Of a stretch of DNA of 64,000 bases, positions 42,369 to 51,366 are shown piece by piece (position 1 is the first letter of the stretch; every line of letters starts with the position of its first letter). Below the pieces are notes generated by a model. The model ran no database searches. It was not told the DNA's origin and saw only the letters and a program-made list of their open reading frames with translations. This DNA comes from Pseudomonas sp. UBA5706 (lineage in GTDB: Bacteria > Pseudomonadota > Gammaproteobacteria > Pseudomonadales > Pseudomonadaceae), in the NCBI RefSeq assembly GCF_002419965.1, contig NZ_DIHC01000028.1:1-64000 (forward strand), in the 5' to 3' direction. Both the position numbers and the translations under genes were made by a program.

Positions 42369-43396
42369 TTTCCGGGGATAATATTGGACGCTTGCGTTTT
42401 GCTAACGTTGGCACCCAAATAATAGTCACTGGCCCTGCGCACAGCCAAATATGCGAAATAGCACACCGCTGCCAGGCTGTGATTATGCAGAAGCGTACCA
42501 ACCACATCCGTACTTTTCTTTTCGGCGCTAAATGGCAGGGACAAACGTCCGCATTGATAATGTATCTGCTGAATGGCCTGTTCAGTAAGCACACTCTTCG
42601 CAATAGCTTTAAGCTGGTGCGAGTCAAAGTCTACCGCTGGAACGGACAACTCTTTGACGATGTGCCTGTGCACCTCGTCAATGGAAGACCTTAGCTCGCC
42701 GTCGAGAGCGATGTTTATGATCCATCTAACACCATTCACCCTCGCCGAGCCGATATTTTCCGAGTCAAATGCCGATGCAGGAGAGTCAGGATCTACGGCA
42801 ATAATTCGACGCCTGTAAAGCAGCAGCAACATTTCGTTCTCGATACCTGGGGACGGAGCCAACCAGACATCATTGCTCCGTTCTACGGCGGATTTAATTG
42901 CCGAAAAACTCACGTTTGCCTGAGCATTGATCAGCGCGACAAGATAAACTTTCTCTTGAAGATCCAGTGCTTCATACCGAATAGATTCACCGATTCGGGG
43001 CTCCCAGTACTGGTAAATCTTCTCCCGAACTAGCCGTTCTCTGTCTGCCAGCAGTTGCTGATAAGCCGCCGCACACGGAGAACACCCGCATTGCCTATGC
43101 CGGTTCGGAGAGCTAAACAGGTAGGACTTGTGCTGACATCCGTTGCAAAAACCTACTGTATCTCCCGACGTAAAGTCCCCTTTACTTTTACGCCGTTGAT
43201 ACATTTTCAGATTGCAATACGGGCAGGACAGATCAGGTACTTCAATCGGCGGAAATACCTTGATCAAATTATTAGGAGAAACATCAATCTTATATTCGTC
43301 AACAAGATCTGCATTTCGTTCACCATCTATGTACCGCCGATACAACTCCTCAATCTGGTCGTCCGAAAGATGAGAAATCACAGCCTGATATTCCAT
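42350..43396 (-). CDS. Cargo zinc-ribbon protein inserted in the transfer operon
   Basis: This protein of about 348 residues starts MEYQAVISHLSDDQIEELYR. It has an N-terminal zinc-binding region (SCPYCNLKMYQ, FCNGCQHK, CGCSPC) and a long helical remainder (LVALINAQANVSFSAIKSAV, VNGVRWIINIALDGELRSSI). It is A+T-richer than its neighbours and on the opposite strand to the tra genes, so it is a later insertion between TIGR03747 and RAQPRD. No known family; a defence or regulatory cargo role is possible. It continues in another frame at 42048-42368. A longer start at 43480 is less likely. Confidence 0.6.
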   Translation of the reverse strand: MEYQAVISHLSDDQIEELYRRYIDGERNADLVDEYKIDVSPNNLIKVFPPIEVPDLSCPYCNLKMYQRRKSKGDFTSGDTVGFCNGCQHKSYLFSSPNRHRQCGCSPCAAAYQQLLADRERLVREKIYQYWEPRIGESIRYEALDLQEKVYLVALINAQANVSFSAIKSAVERSNDVWLAPSPGIENEMLLLLYRRRIIAVDPDSPASAFDSENIGSARVNGVRWIINIALDGELRSSIDEVHRHIVKELSVPAVDFDSHQLKAIAKSVLTEQAIQQIHYQCGRLSLPFSAEKKSTDVVGTLLHNHSLAAVCYFAYLAVRRASDYYLGANVSKTQASNIIPGKCRNMA

Positions 43397-43746
43397 TTTA
43401 CACTCTACAAACAAATGAAAAAAACGGGATTTTAACTCACCCTTTCTCAACTTCAAGTCGTTCGAATTTTTTAACCACATGGTCTTGGTACCGATATCGG
43501 CGCGTTGCCATGGAATTCCTTGCAGCGGCTCATACCTCGATAGGGCACAGTACGATCGCCGACCGAGTCAGGCATTGTGAGTGCTTCGCACCTGGTTCCG
43601 AAGCCCCACCGGTAGCATCATTAGCCGGTCACGCCTGCGTACCACAGAGCCGTCGATTAATCCGAGATCGCCCCTATCAGGTTTTCTGGTGTCGAAGTCT
43701 GTATAACCCGCCATGGTGGTTTCCAGATTTTGCTCTGGAGGTCTCT

Positions 43747-44082
43747 ATGATTCGCCATCCATATCTACTGGTCTTCGCCTGTCTAGTGACGTTATCGGCA
43801 GAAGCGGAGGAGACCAATGAGTTTTCCAAGCTCGGCCTTATTCAGCAGCAAATCTCCGTCATCGAACAACTCGCCGATGGAGCACGCAGCAGTTCAACCA
43901 ATGGCGACGGCGCTCGCTATCGCCTCGACTACTCAAGGCTCACCGCCGATCTGGACCGAGTGCGCCATGGCATTCACCAATATCTTTCACCCTCGCGCGC
44001 GCAGCCAGCAGACCTGATCGAGGGGAATGCTGATTACCGCGTAGAAGTACTTCACGTGAGCTCGTCTCATGAGCATGACTGA
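43747..44082 (+). CDS. RAQPRD-family ICE protein (TIGR01690)
   Basis: This 111-residue exported protein has a signal peptide (HPYLLVFACLVTLSAEAEET) and a helical body with IQQQISVIEQLADGARSS. The RAQPRD-like segment reads SRAQPADLIEGNADY. The start at 43747 has GGAG upstream. Small periplasmic proteins of this family begin the VirB-like part of the operon. It overlaps the next gene by 14 nt. Confidence 0.85.
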   Translation: MIRHPYLLVFACLVTLSAEAEETNEFSKLGLIQQQISVIEQLADGARSSSTNGDGARYRLDYSRLTADLDRVRHGIHQYLSPSRAQPADLIEGNADYRVEVLHVSSSHEHD

Positions 44083-44308
44083 CGCCCAACTCAGCGCATT
44101 TTCCACCGTGGCCGGATTTACCCCGCAGCTCAGTTCGGTGCTGTGGCGCTCATCAGTTCTCATGTTGGCGCTGCTCTGGTGTGCCTGGGCGTTATGGACT
44201 GGCTACCGAGGCTGGGCCGCCGGTAACCTCAATTTCGGCGCGCTCGGCGGCAGCACGCTACGCCTTGGACTCGCCCTCCTCATCCTGATGTTTTTCATGC
44301 TGTCTTAA
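44069..44308 (+). CDS. TIGR03758-family small membrane protein
   Basis: This 79-residue protein has two transmembrane segments, SSVLMLALLWCAWALWTGYR and LRLGLALLILMFFML, with MTDAQLSAFSTVAGF at the start. It is a conserved inner-membrane component of MPF-G systems. It may have a pilin-like or channel role. Confidence 0.85.
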   Translation: MSMTDAQLSAFSTVAGFTPQLSSVLWRSSVLMLALLWCAWALWTGYRGWAAGNLNFGALGGSTLRLGLALLILMFFMLS

Positions 44309-44323
44309 CCTGGAGACCTTGCC

Positions 44324-44701
44324 ATGAAAGTACTGCCTCGTTGTCATCGCTTGCTTCGCGCACTGCGGGGAACGTGTACGAAGGCGCTGATTAGCGCTCT
44401 TGTTCTCTTGAGCGCAACGCTCGCTCGAGCCGACCTACCCACCATGGAAGCTCCCTCTCGAGGTGAGGGCTCGGGACTGATCGACACCATCAAAAATTAC
44501 GCCTACGACGGCGGCATTCTGCTCGGACTGCTGATCGCCACCCTCGCCTTTCTGGGCGTGGCCTGGCATTCGCTCACCGTCTATGCCGATGTGCAGAACC
44601 AGCGCAAGACCTGGAAAGACCTCGGCGCGGTGGTCGGCGTCGGCGCGCTGCTGGTGGTGGTGATCCTGTGGTTCCTCACCAAAGCCGCGACGATTCTGTG
44701 A
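44324..44701 (+). CDS. TIGR03745-family membrane protein
   Basis: This 125-residue protein has a long N-terminal signal/anchor (ALISALVLLSATLARADLPT) and two further hydrophobic helices (GGILLGLLIATLAFLGVAW, LGAVVGVGALLVVVILWFLT). The layout suits a VirB2-like pilin or small inner-membrane subunit. It is spaced 7 nt from the next gene. Confidence 0.85.
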   Translation: MKVLPRCHRLLRALRGTCTKALISALVLLSATLARADLPTMEAPSRGEGSGLIDTIKNYAYDGGILLGLLIATLAFLGVAWHSLTVYADVQNQRKTWKDLGAVVGVGALLVVVILWFLTKAATIL

Positions 44702-44708
44702 GGTCAGC

Positions 44709-45110
44709 ATGTCCGACGCTCCTTCCACGCTGCCTGACGGTACGCTGACTTTTCTGCCCGAGCGGCTCAACCGTGACCCGGCCGTTCTCCGGGGACTTAC
44801 CAACGACGAGATGTGGGTGGCGTTGGCAGTTGGCGCCGCGCTGGGCGTCATCTTGGGAGCTCCGTTGGCGGTGGCCACGGTTTCCATCGCCACCCTCCCC
44901 ACTTGCATTTTTCTTTCAATGGCGCTGGTACTGCTCGGCGGCGGCAAGCTGCTGCGCCGCGCCAAGCGCGCCCGGCCCGAGACCTGGCTCTATCGGCGAC
45001 TGAAATGGCATCTCGCGGTGTACTGGAATATCGGCACGGGGGAGCTGATCCTGCACTCTGGGCCCTGGACCGTGCGGCGCACCAAGAGGAAAGTGAGGGC
45101 CGCGCCATGA
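44709..45110 (+). CDS. TIGR03750-family conjugal transfer protein (TraL/VirB3-like)
   Basis: This 133-residue protein begins MSDAPSTLPDGTLTFLPERL, has two transmembrane segments near residues 37-75 (WVALAVGAALGVILGAPLA and CIFLSMALVLLGGGKL) and ends with a basic tail. The size and pattern match VirB3/TraL. It overlaps the next gene by ATGA. Confidence 0.85.
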   Translation: MSDAPSTLPDGTLTFLPERLNRDPAVLRGLTNDEMWVALAVGAALGVILGAPLAVATVSIATLPTCIFLSMALVLLGGGKLLRRAKRARPETWLYRRLKWHLAVYWNIGTGELILHSGPWTVRRTKRKVRAAP

Positions 45111-45745
45111 GCCGTTTCCGCAACAAGGTGGATGCGCAGCAGGCCCATATCTTCAGTCTGCGTTTGGCGGTGGCAATCCTGGCGCTCCTGTGCAGCGGGT
45201 TGTGGTACGGCTGGGTGTCTGCACCGTCTGCACTGACCATTCATGTGCCGCCTGATTTACGCTCCGGCAGTACGCGCAAATGGTGGGATGTGCCACCGGA
45301 AAACATCTACGCCTTTGCCCTGTACATCTTTGGCCAGCTCAACCGCTGGCCCACCGATGGCGAAGTCGATTATCACCGGGCCATCTTCGCCCTGCAGCCT
45401 TACCTCACCCCCGCGTGCAAGACGTTCTTCGACGGTGACTTTGAGTACCGCAAGGCCGCCGGTGAACTGCGCGGCCGAGTGCGTGGTGTCTACGAAGTCC
45501 TGGGTCGTGGGTACAGCGACGATCCCGACTTGCGAGTGAAGCAGTTGGATAAGCACAGCTGGCTGGTCAACCTCGATCTCAATGCGGACGAGTATTACGC
45601 CGCCGAACCGGTGAAACGTGTGGTGGTGCGCTATCCGCTGCGCGTGGTGCGCTTCGATGTCGACCCCGAACACAACAAATGGGGCTTGGCGCTGGACTGC
45701 TATGAAGGCACACCGCAGAAACTGACGCTACCGGGAGGTGCATGA
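45107..45745 (+). CDS. PFL_4703-family protein (TIGR03746; VirB8/TraE-like)
   Basis: This 212-residue protein has one N-terminal transmembrane helix (LRLAVAILALLCSGLWYGWV) and a periplasmic NTF2-like domain (WWDVPPENIYAFALYIFGQL, HSWLVNLDLNADEYYAAEPV). It fits the assembly-factor role of VirB8. The longer frame from 44813 overlaps the previous gene and is rejected. It is coupled on both sides by ATGA. Confidence 0.88.
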   Translation: MSRFRNKVDAQQAHIFSLRLAVAILALLCSGLWYGWVSAPSALTIHVPPDLRSGSTRKWWDVPPENIYAFALYIFGQLNRWPTDGEVDYHRAIFALQPYLTPACKTFFDGDFEYRKAAGELRGRVRGVYEVLGRGYSDDPDLRVKQLDKHSWLVNLDLNADEYYAAEPVKRVVVRYPLRVVRFDVDPEHNKWGLALDCYEGTPQKLTLPGGA

Positions 45746-46548
45746 CAATGCGCAGGTTAATGCTGATCTTGATGCTGGTTGCCCTTGGGTACTCTACAGC
45801 CAACGCCGTCCAGGTCAAATACTGGGATCGCCTGCCGCTGGCCATTCCGCTCACGGTAGGTCAGGAACGTATCCTGATGCTCGATGAGGACGTCCGCGTC
45901 GGCCTACCGGGCACGATCGCCAGCAAACTGCGGGTGCAATCCGTGGGGGGCACTGTCTACCTGCGTGCAGCGGAAGCGCTTCCCCCTACCCGCCTGCAGC
46001 TACGGTCGGTCAAGTCCGGTGACATCATCCTGATCGACATCGAAGCGGTCGAAGGCAGCGATGCGCCGGAGCCGATCAAGATTGTCGCTCAAACCCCGGT
46101 GCCGGATGCCGAACCCGTACCAGGAGCGGCGCCTGCCGCGACGCCAGTCCCGGTGGTGCTGACCCGCTATGCCGCGCAGAACCTGTATGCCCCGCTGCGC
46201 ACTGTAGCGCCGCTGCCCGGAGTGCGCCGGATGCCGCTGCACAGCACCACTGTTTTCAATACCTTGCTGCCCACCGAGCGCGTCTCAATCAAGGGACTCG
46301 CGGCTTGGCGGCTCGGTGATTTTTGGGTGACGGCGGTGAAAGTCGTCAACCGAGGACCCGGTAAGGTCTCGCTGGATCCGCGTCATCTCCAGGCCAGGTT
46401 GTATGCAGCAACGTTCCAACACGCCTACCTCGGCTTGGCTGGCACTCCGGAAGACACCACCGTTGCCTATCTCGTGACCCGTGGCGGAGGTCTGCAGCAG
46501 GCGCTTCTGCTTCCCCCTCCCCCGAAGGCTGTCCATCATGAAAGCTAA
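45742..46548 (+). CDS. PFL_4704-family protein (TIGR03749; VirB9/TraK-like)
   Basis: This 268-residue exported protein has a signal peptide (MLILMLVALGYSTANA). A beta-rich body follows (RLPLAIPLTVGQERILMLDE, VGLPGTIASKLRVQSVGGTV), with a C-terminal domain in the VirB9 manner (AWRLGDFWVTAVKVVNRGPG). It probably forms the outer-membrane core with the VirB10-like protein and the lipoprotein. It overlaps the next gene by 11 nt. Confidence 0.88.
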   Translation: MTMRRLMLILMLVALGYSTANAVQVKYWDRLPLAIPLTVGQERILMLDEDVRVGLPGTIASKLRVQSVGGTVYLRAAEALPPTRLQLRSVKSGDIILIDIEAVEGSDAPEPIKIVAQTPVPDAEPVPGAAPAATPVPVVLTRYAAQNLYAPLRTVAPLPGVRRMPLHSTTVFNTLLPTERVSIKGLAAWRLGDFWVTAVKVVNRGPGKVSLDPRHLQARLYAATFQHAYLGLAGTPEDTTVAYLVTRGGGLQQALLLPPPPKAVHHES

Positions 46549-48046
46549 CAGCCTGCTGAAATGGTTGGTCCCCGGCGCACTGCTAGGCATTGTGCTGATC
46601 ATTGGCAAGTCCTGGGTGGCCGCTCCCGAGAATCAACCCAACCACGACCCGGACAAGACTGCGCTCAGCGCGGAACAGGCGAAGGCCTTGGGCATCGCGG
46701 GCGATACACCGCGTGACACGGTCGCCACGCTGATCGGCCACGTCAAGGCCATGCGCAGCGAGATGCAGACCCTGAAGAAAGGCAACGACTCCCTACAATC
46801 CGAGAACAACCGCCTGCGCACCCGCGAGGGTAATATCGACACGCGTATTCAAAGCACCTTGAGCAGCGTCACTCAGCAAGTCACCGAACAGCGCCAGCAG
46901 GCCAATGATGCTCGGCAGAAGGCCGAACAGCAGCATCGTGAGACTCAGGGACTGCTGAGCCGGCTCAAGGACCAGCTCACCAGCAAGCAAGCCGCGAAGT
47001 CCGATGTGCCTGCAGGTTTTGGCCTCGAACCCGGTGATGGGCAGCAGTTTTCAGGCGCGCACCCACCTTCTGACGCCATGCAGTGGATTGAACCGTCGAA
47101 TGCCCGTGCCAGCCAGCAGGATGACGAGAAACAGAAAGGTCCACTGTCGACCCTGACCTCCAAGTTCAAAGACCTTCACGGCCTCGACAACAATGCCCTC
47201 GACCGCGGCCAGGACCATCTTCGCGCGGAAGCCAAGGGCGAACGCGACTTGGACAAGATGGAGCAGCGCACCGACGGAGCCAAGCCGGTGTACACCCTCC
47301 CCGAAAACTCTACGCTGATGGGCTCGATTGCCATGACAGCCCTGATCGGCCGGGTACCGGTGGACGGCACGGTGAACGATCCCTATCCGTTCAAGGTTCT
47401 GGTCGGGCCAGACAACCTTACCGCGAACGGCATTGACTTGCCTGACGTGGTTGGGGCCGTCATGAGCGGCACTGCAGCGGGTGACTGGACCCTGTCCTGC
47501 GTGCGTGGTCAAGTCGAGTCCATCACCTTTGTCTTCAGCGATGGCACCGTGCGTACGGTGCCGCAACCGCAGAAGGTGGTCAGCCGCAACCGTACCAGTA
47601 CCCAGACCTCGGGCAGCGAGAAGATCCGCGGCGGTTTGGGCTACATCTCCGACCCCTATGGCATTCCTTGCGTGTCCGGCAAGCGCCGTTCCAACGCCCA
47701 GCAGTATCTGGGCAGCCAGAGCCTGATCACCTCAGCAGGTGCGGGTTTCGCCGCAGCCTTGGGCAGCGAGCACACCAACACGTCATTTATCAACTCGGCC
47801 GGTGGCAGCCTGGGCATGAGCCAGAACAGCGGCAACAGTGCGCTGAACTCGGTGATCAGTGGCGGTATGGGTGACATCCGTGAGTGGATCAACAAGCTCT
47901 ATGGCGAAGCCTTCGCGGCCATCTATGTCCCACCCGGGGCCCAGGTCGCGTTGCACCTGGACCACGAAATCACCATCGACTACGAGCCCAAAGGCCGGAG
48001 AGTCAACCATGAAAAGCCACCCGTTTCGGTACTGGATCTGGATTAG
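46538..48046 (+). CDS. PFL_4705-family protein (TIGR03752; VirB10/TraB-like)
   Basis: This 502-residue protein has an N-terminal membrane anchor (LLKWLVPGALLGIVLIIGKS), a coiled coil (MRSEMQTLKKGNDSLQSENN), a linker and a C-terminal VirB10-like domain with KVLVGPDNLTANGIDLPDVV and PPGAQVALHLDHEITIDY. It spans the envelope. The start at 46538 is preferred to the upstream 46481. Its last 38 nt overlap the lipoprotein gene. Confidence 0.9.
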   Translation: MKANSLLKWLVPGALLGIVLIIGKSWVAAPENQPNHDPDKTALSAEQAKALGIAGDTPRDTVATLIGHVKAMRSEMQTLKKGNDSLQSENNRLRTREGNIDTRIQSTLSSVTQQVTEQRQQANDARQKAEQQHRETQGLLSRLKDQLTSKQAAKSDVPAGFGLEPGDGQQFSGAHPPSDAMQWIEPSNARASQQDDEKQKGPLSTLTSKFKDLHGLDNNALDRGQDHLRAEAKGERDLDKMEQRTDGAKPVYTLPENSTLMGSIAMTALIGRVPVDGTVNDPYPFKVLVGPDNLTANGIDLPDVVGAVMSGTAAGDWTLSCVRGQVESITFVFSDGTVRTVPQPQKVVSRNRTSTQTSGSEKIRGGLGYISDPYGIPCVSGKRRSNAQQYLGSQSLITSAGAGFAAALGSEHTNTSFINSAGGSLGMSQNSGNSALNSVISGGMGDIREWINKLYGEAFAAIYVPPGAQVALHLDHEITIDYEPKGRRVNHEKPPVSVLDLD

Positions 48047-48428
48047 CCTGCCACTCTGCCTGCACCTGGCGGGCTGCTCGACCAACAAGGATGAAATGCT
48101 GGCTCATGGCGATCACACCATGCTGGACGTCTGGAACAGCGGCGGCTCGGTCGGCACCCAGCGACAGCTGCAGGAAGCGCGCGGCGAACTGCGCCGACCG
48201 GTGCTCGATCCCGAACGCCTGATCGACGATCAGAAAGCCTACACGCGCACCGCCGCCAATGAGATTCGCACCCAGTTCCCACGTTTGCCTAACCCGGACC
48301 TGGTGATGTACGTCTACCCGCACCTGGCAGGTACCCAGCAAACGCCGGTGCCAGGTTATTCGACGGTGTTCCCACTGTACGAGAAGGTTCAGTACGCCCT
48401 GCCGGGCGAACGTCTGGAAGATTTGTGA
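48009..48428 (+). CDS. TIGR03751-family conjugal lipoprotein (VirB7/TraV-like)
   Basis: This 139-residue lipoprotein has the signal and lipobox LPLCLHLAGCSTNKDE (Cys about residue 23) and the family blocks FPRLPNPDLVMYVYPHLAGT, then TPVPGYSTVFPLYEKVQYAL. It is expected to anchor the outer-membrane core complex. The start lies inside the VirB10-like gene, so expression is coupled. Confidence 0.88.
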   Translation: MKSHPFRYWIWISLPLCLHLAGCSTNKDEMLAHGDHTMLDVWNSGGSVGTQRQLQEARGELRRPVLDPERLIDDQKAYTRTAANEIRTQFPRLPNPDLVMYVYPHLAGTQQTPVPGYSTVFPLYEKVQYALPGERLEDL

Positions 48429-51169
48429 TGGGTGACGACGCTAACCCTGACCCGCCGCGCTGGAAGTCCTGGCGCGCGCAACAACGTCGGCGTGCAACAC
48501 TGGGCGACGAGGCGGCCCAATATGCGCATAACCCGAGCTTCGCCGATCACCTGCCCTGGGTCGAATACCTCGAGGACGAGCAGTGCTTTCTGCTCGATGA
48601 CAACCGCTCTGTTGGCGCTGCGTTCGAGCTACAGCCGATCGGTACCGAGGGGCGTGAGCCCGAGTGGCTGATGGCGGCTCGCGACGCCCTGGAAGATGCA
48701 CTGCAGGACAGCTTCGATGAACTGGATCAGGCGCCTTGGGTGGCACAGTTCTTCTGCCAGGACGAAAGTGACTTCACCCCCTACTTTGAACGCCTGACGA
48801 GCTATATCGCACCGCGAGCCAGAGGCACGCCGTTCACCGAGGCCTTCCTCGCCTCGATGCAGCGTCACTTCGATGCACTCGCCAAGCCGGGCGGACTGTT
48901 CGACGACCATGTGGTGTCTCACCTGCCTTGGCGGGGAAGCAATCGACGGATTCGCCTTGTGGTTTATCGCTGGCTGGGGGATCAGGACGACGAGGACGGC
49001 CAAAGCCCAGTGCAACGGCTGAGCCGCACCTGCGACCGTCTGGTGGCCTCTCTGCAGGCCTGCGGCGTGAATCCGCGACGACTGACTGGCCGCGACTTTT
49101 ACGCGTGGTTGCTGCCCTGGTTCAATCCTGTTCCTGCCCTCACGGGCGAACCCGCCGCGGTGTTTTATCGACGTGTTCCCTACCCCGAGGAAGATGACGG
49201 TGAGGGACTGCCGCTGCCGTTCGATCATGATTTCACCGAGCGTTTGTTCTTCCAGGAGCCACGCTCCGACAGCACCCAAGGCCTGTGGTACTTCGATCAA
49301 CAACCGCACGCGGTAATGGTGGTCGACAAGCTGCGCCGGCCGCCCCAGATCGGCCAACTGACCGGCGAGACGCGCAAAGGCGAGGCGTTAAATGCCTTGT
49401 TCGATCAGCTGCCCGAGCAGACCGTCATGAGCCTGACGCTTGTGATCACGCCTCAGGATGTGCTTGAGGAACAGTTGAATCGCTTGGCACGCAAAGCCAT
49501 CGGGGACAACCTCGCCTCCACGCAGACCCGCCAAGACGTCGAGGAGGTGCGCGCGCTGATCGGGCGCCAGCACAAGCTATACCGCGGGACGCTGGTGCTG
49601 TACCTATGTGGTGCTGACGATCAGCAACTGCGGCAACGCTCGACCCAGGCCGCCAATGTGTTACTCGGCGCTGGGCTACAGCCGGTGCGTGAGGGTGATG
49701 AAGTGGCGGCCTGCAACAGCTACCTGCGGTGGCTACCCATGGTCTACAACCCCAACCGAGATTCGCGTAACTGGTACACCCGCCTGCTGTTTGCCCAACA
49801 TGTCGCCAACCTGCTTCCCCTCTGGGGTCGCAGCATCGGCACCGGTAACCCGGGGATTACCTTCTTCAACCGTGGCGGGGCCCCTTTGTCGTTCGATCCG
49901 TTGTCGCGGTTTGACCGTTCGATGAATGGCCACCTACTGTTGTTTGGCCCGACCGGTGCCGGCAAGTCCGCCACCCTGGTGTCGATCCTGATGCAGGTCA
50001 TGGCCGTCTACCGGCCGCGGCTGTTCATTGTCGAAGCAGGTAACTCGTTCGGGCTGCAGGGGGAACATTTCGCTACCCTTGGGCTCTCGGTGAACAAAGT
50101 CCAACTCAAACCCGGCAGTGGCCTGAGCCTCGCGCCTTTTGCCGATGCGCGGCGGTTGATCGAACACCCGGATCAAGTCGCCAGCCTGTCCACAGAAGAT
50201 CTGGATGAAATCGCGCCAGACACTGATGAGCAGCGCGATGTGCTCGGCGAGCTGGAGATCACCGCCCGCTTGATGGTCACCGGCGGTGAGGCCAAGGAAG
50301 AAGCGCGCCTGACCCGGGCGGACCGCAGCCTGATCCGCGAATGCATTCTAGATGCAGCCCGGCGGTGTGCGGCAACTGAACAGCAGGTGCTGACCCGGCA
50401 TGTTCGCGATGCCCTGCGCCAGGTCGCCAGCGATCCCCACCTGCCGGACAAGCGTCGCGAGCGGGCTCAGGAAATGGCCGAATCGATTGACCTGTTCTGC
50501 CAAGGGTTTGAGGGCGCGCTCTTTGACCGACCGGGCACACCCTGGCCGGAGAGCGATGTGACGATCGTTGATCTGGCTACCTATGCGCGTGAAGGCTATG
50601 AGGCGCAACTGTCGATCAGTTACATCAGCCTGATGAACACGGTCAATAACCTTGCCGAACGGGACCAGTACTTGGGAAGACCTATCATCATGGTCACCGA
50701 TGAAGGCCACATCATCACCAAGAATCCGTTGTTGGCACCCTTCGTGGTCAAGGGCACGAAAATGTGGCGCAAGCTTGGCGCCTGGTTCTGGCTAGCGACC
50801 CAGAACCTGGCCGACTTCCCTGACGCCGCGCAGACCATGCTCAACATGATCGAGTGGTGGATCTGCCTGAACATGCCGCCGGCAGAGATCGAGGAGATCG
50901 CTCGCTTCAAGAAGCTCACGCCCGCGCAAAAAGCCCTACTCCTCTCCGCCAGCAAGGCCTCAGGGAAATACACCGAAGGTGTGGTCCTGTCGAAAAACTT
51001 GGAAACGCTCTTCCGGGCGGTACCGCCCAGTCTGTACCTTGCCCTCGCCATGACCGAGCCAGAGGAAAAAGCCCAGCGCTGGCGGCTGATGGAGGCGCAC
51101 CAGCAGTCCGAGTTGGCGTCTGCCATCCAGGTCGCGGCAGAGATAGATCGGTTGCGCGGGATGCTGTGA
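48428..51169 (+). CDS. traC: TraC/VirB4-type secretion ATPase (TIGR03744)
   Basis: This 913-residue ATPase has a VirB4/TraC N-terminal domain and a P-loop domain with Walker A (LLLFGPTGAGKSATLVSIL, about residue 506) and Walker B (IIMVTDEGHIITKNPL, about 753). It powers pilus biogenesis and substrate transfer at the inner membrane. The ATG at 48428 overlaps the previous stop; a GTG one codon earlier is less likely. Confidence 0.93.
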   Translation: MGDDANPDPPRWKSWRAQQRRRATLGDEAAQYAHNPSFADHLPWVEYLEDEQCFLLDDNRSVGAAFELQPIGTEGREPEWLMAARDALEDALQDSFDELDQAPWVAQFFCQDESDFTPYFERLTSYIAPRARGTPFTEAFLASMQRHFDALAKPGGLFDDHVVSHLPWRGSNRRIRLVVYRWLGDQDDEDGQSPVQRLSRTCDRLVASLQACGVNPRRLTGRDFYAWLLPWFNPVPALTGEPAAVFYRRVPYPEEDDGEGLPLPFDHDFTERLFFQEPRSDSTQGLWYFDQQPHAVMVVDKLRRPPQIGQLTGETRKGEALNALFDQLPEQTVMSLTLVITPQDVLEEQLNRLARKAIGDNLASTQTRQDVEEVRALIGRQHKLYRGTLVLYLCGADDQQLRQRSTQAANVLLGAGLQPVREGDEVAACNSYLRWLPMVYNPNRDSRNWYTRLLFAQHVANLLPLWGRSIGTGNPGITFFNRGGAPLSFDPLSRFDRSMNGHLLLFGPTGAGKSATLVSILMQVMAVYRPRLFIVEAGNSFGLQGEHFATLGLSVNKVQLKPGSGLSLAPFADARRLIEHPDQVASLSTEDLDEIAPDTDEQRDVLGELEITARLMVTGGEAKEEARLTRADRSLIRECILDAARRCAATEQQVLTRHVRDALRQVASDPHLPDKRRERAQEMAESIDLFCQGFEGALFDRPGTPWPESDVTIVDLATYAREGYEAQLSISYISLMNTVNNLAERDQYLGRPIIMVTDEGHIITKNPLLAPFVVKGTKMWRKLGAWFWLATQNLADFPDAAQTMLNMIEWWICLNMPPAEIEEIARFKKLTPAQKALLLSASKASGKYTEGVVLSKNLETLFRAVPPSLYLALAMTEPEEKAQRWRLMEAHQQSELASAIQVAAEIDRLRGML

Positions 51170-51366
51170 AGACGCCCGCAGCGGAAAAAATGCAGAAAGA
51201 GTACATTTGTACTCGCCCACAATTTCTCTCGACTCCCCCGCTCAATTCTGCAGCCTACAAAACCGATTACATCAATCTCGTTTTCTCATTCTTGTCTCGG
51301 GAACGAATCCGCGATCCTGAGACGAGAAACCGGATGCACACCGCTGCCACCTGCTGAGCGCTGCCC
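51170..51366. other. Gap between traC and the PFL_4710 gene
   Basis: These 197 bp are more A+T-rich than the operon and contain no gene. In related ICEs a small PFL_4709-family gene (TIGR03757) is expected at this position; no trace of it is visible. Confidence 0.4.
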
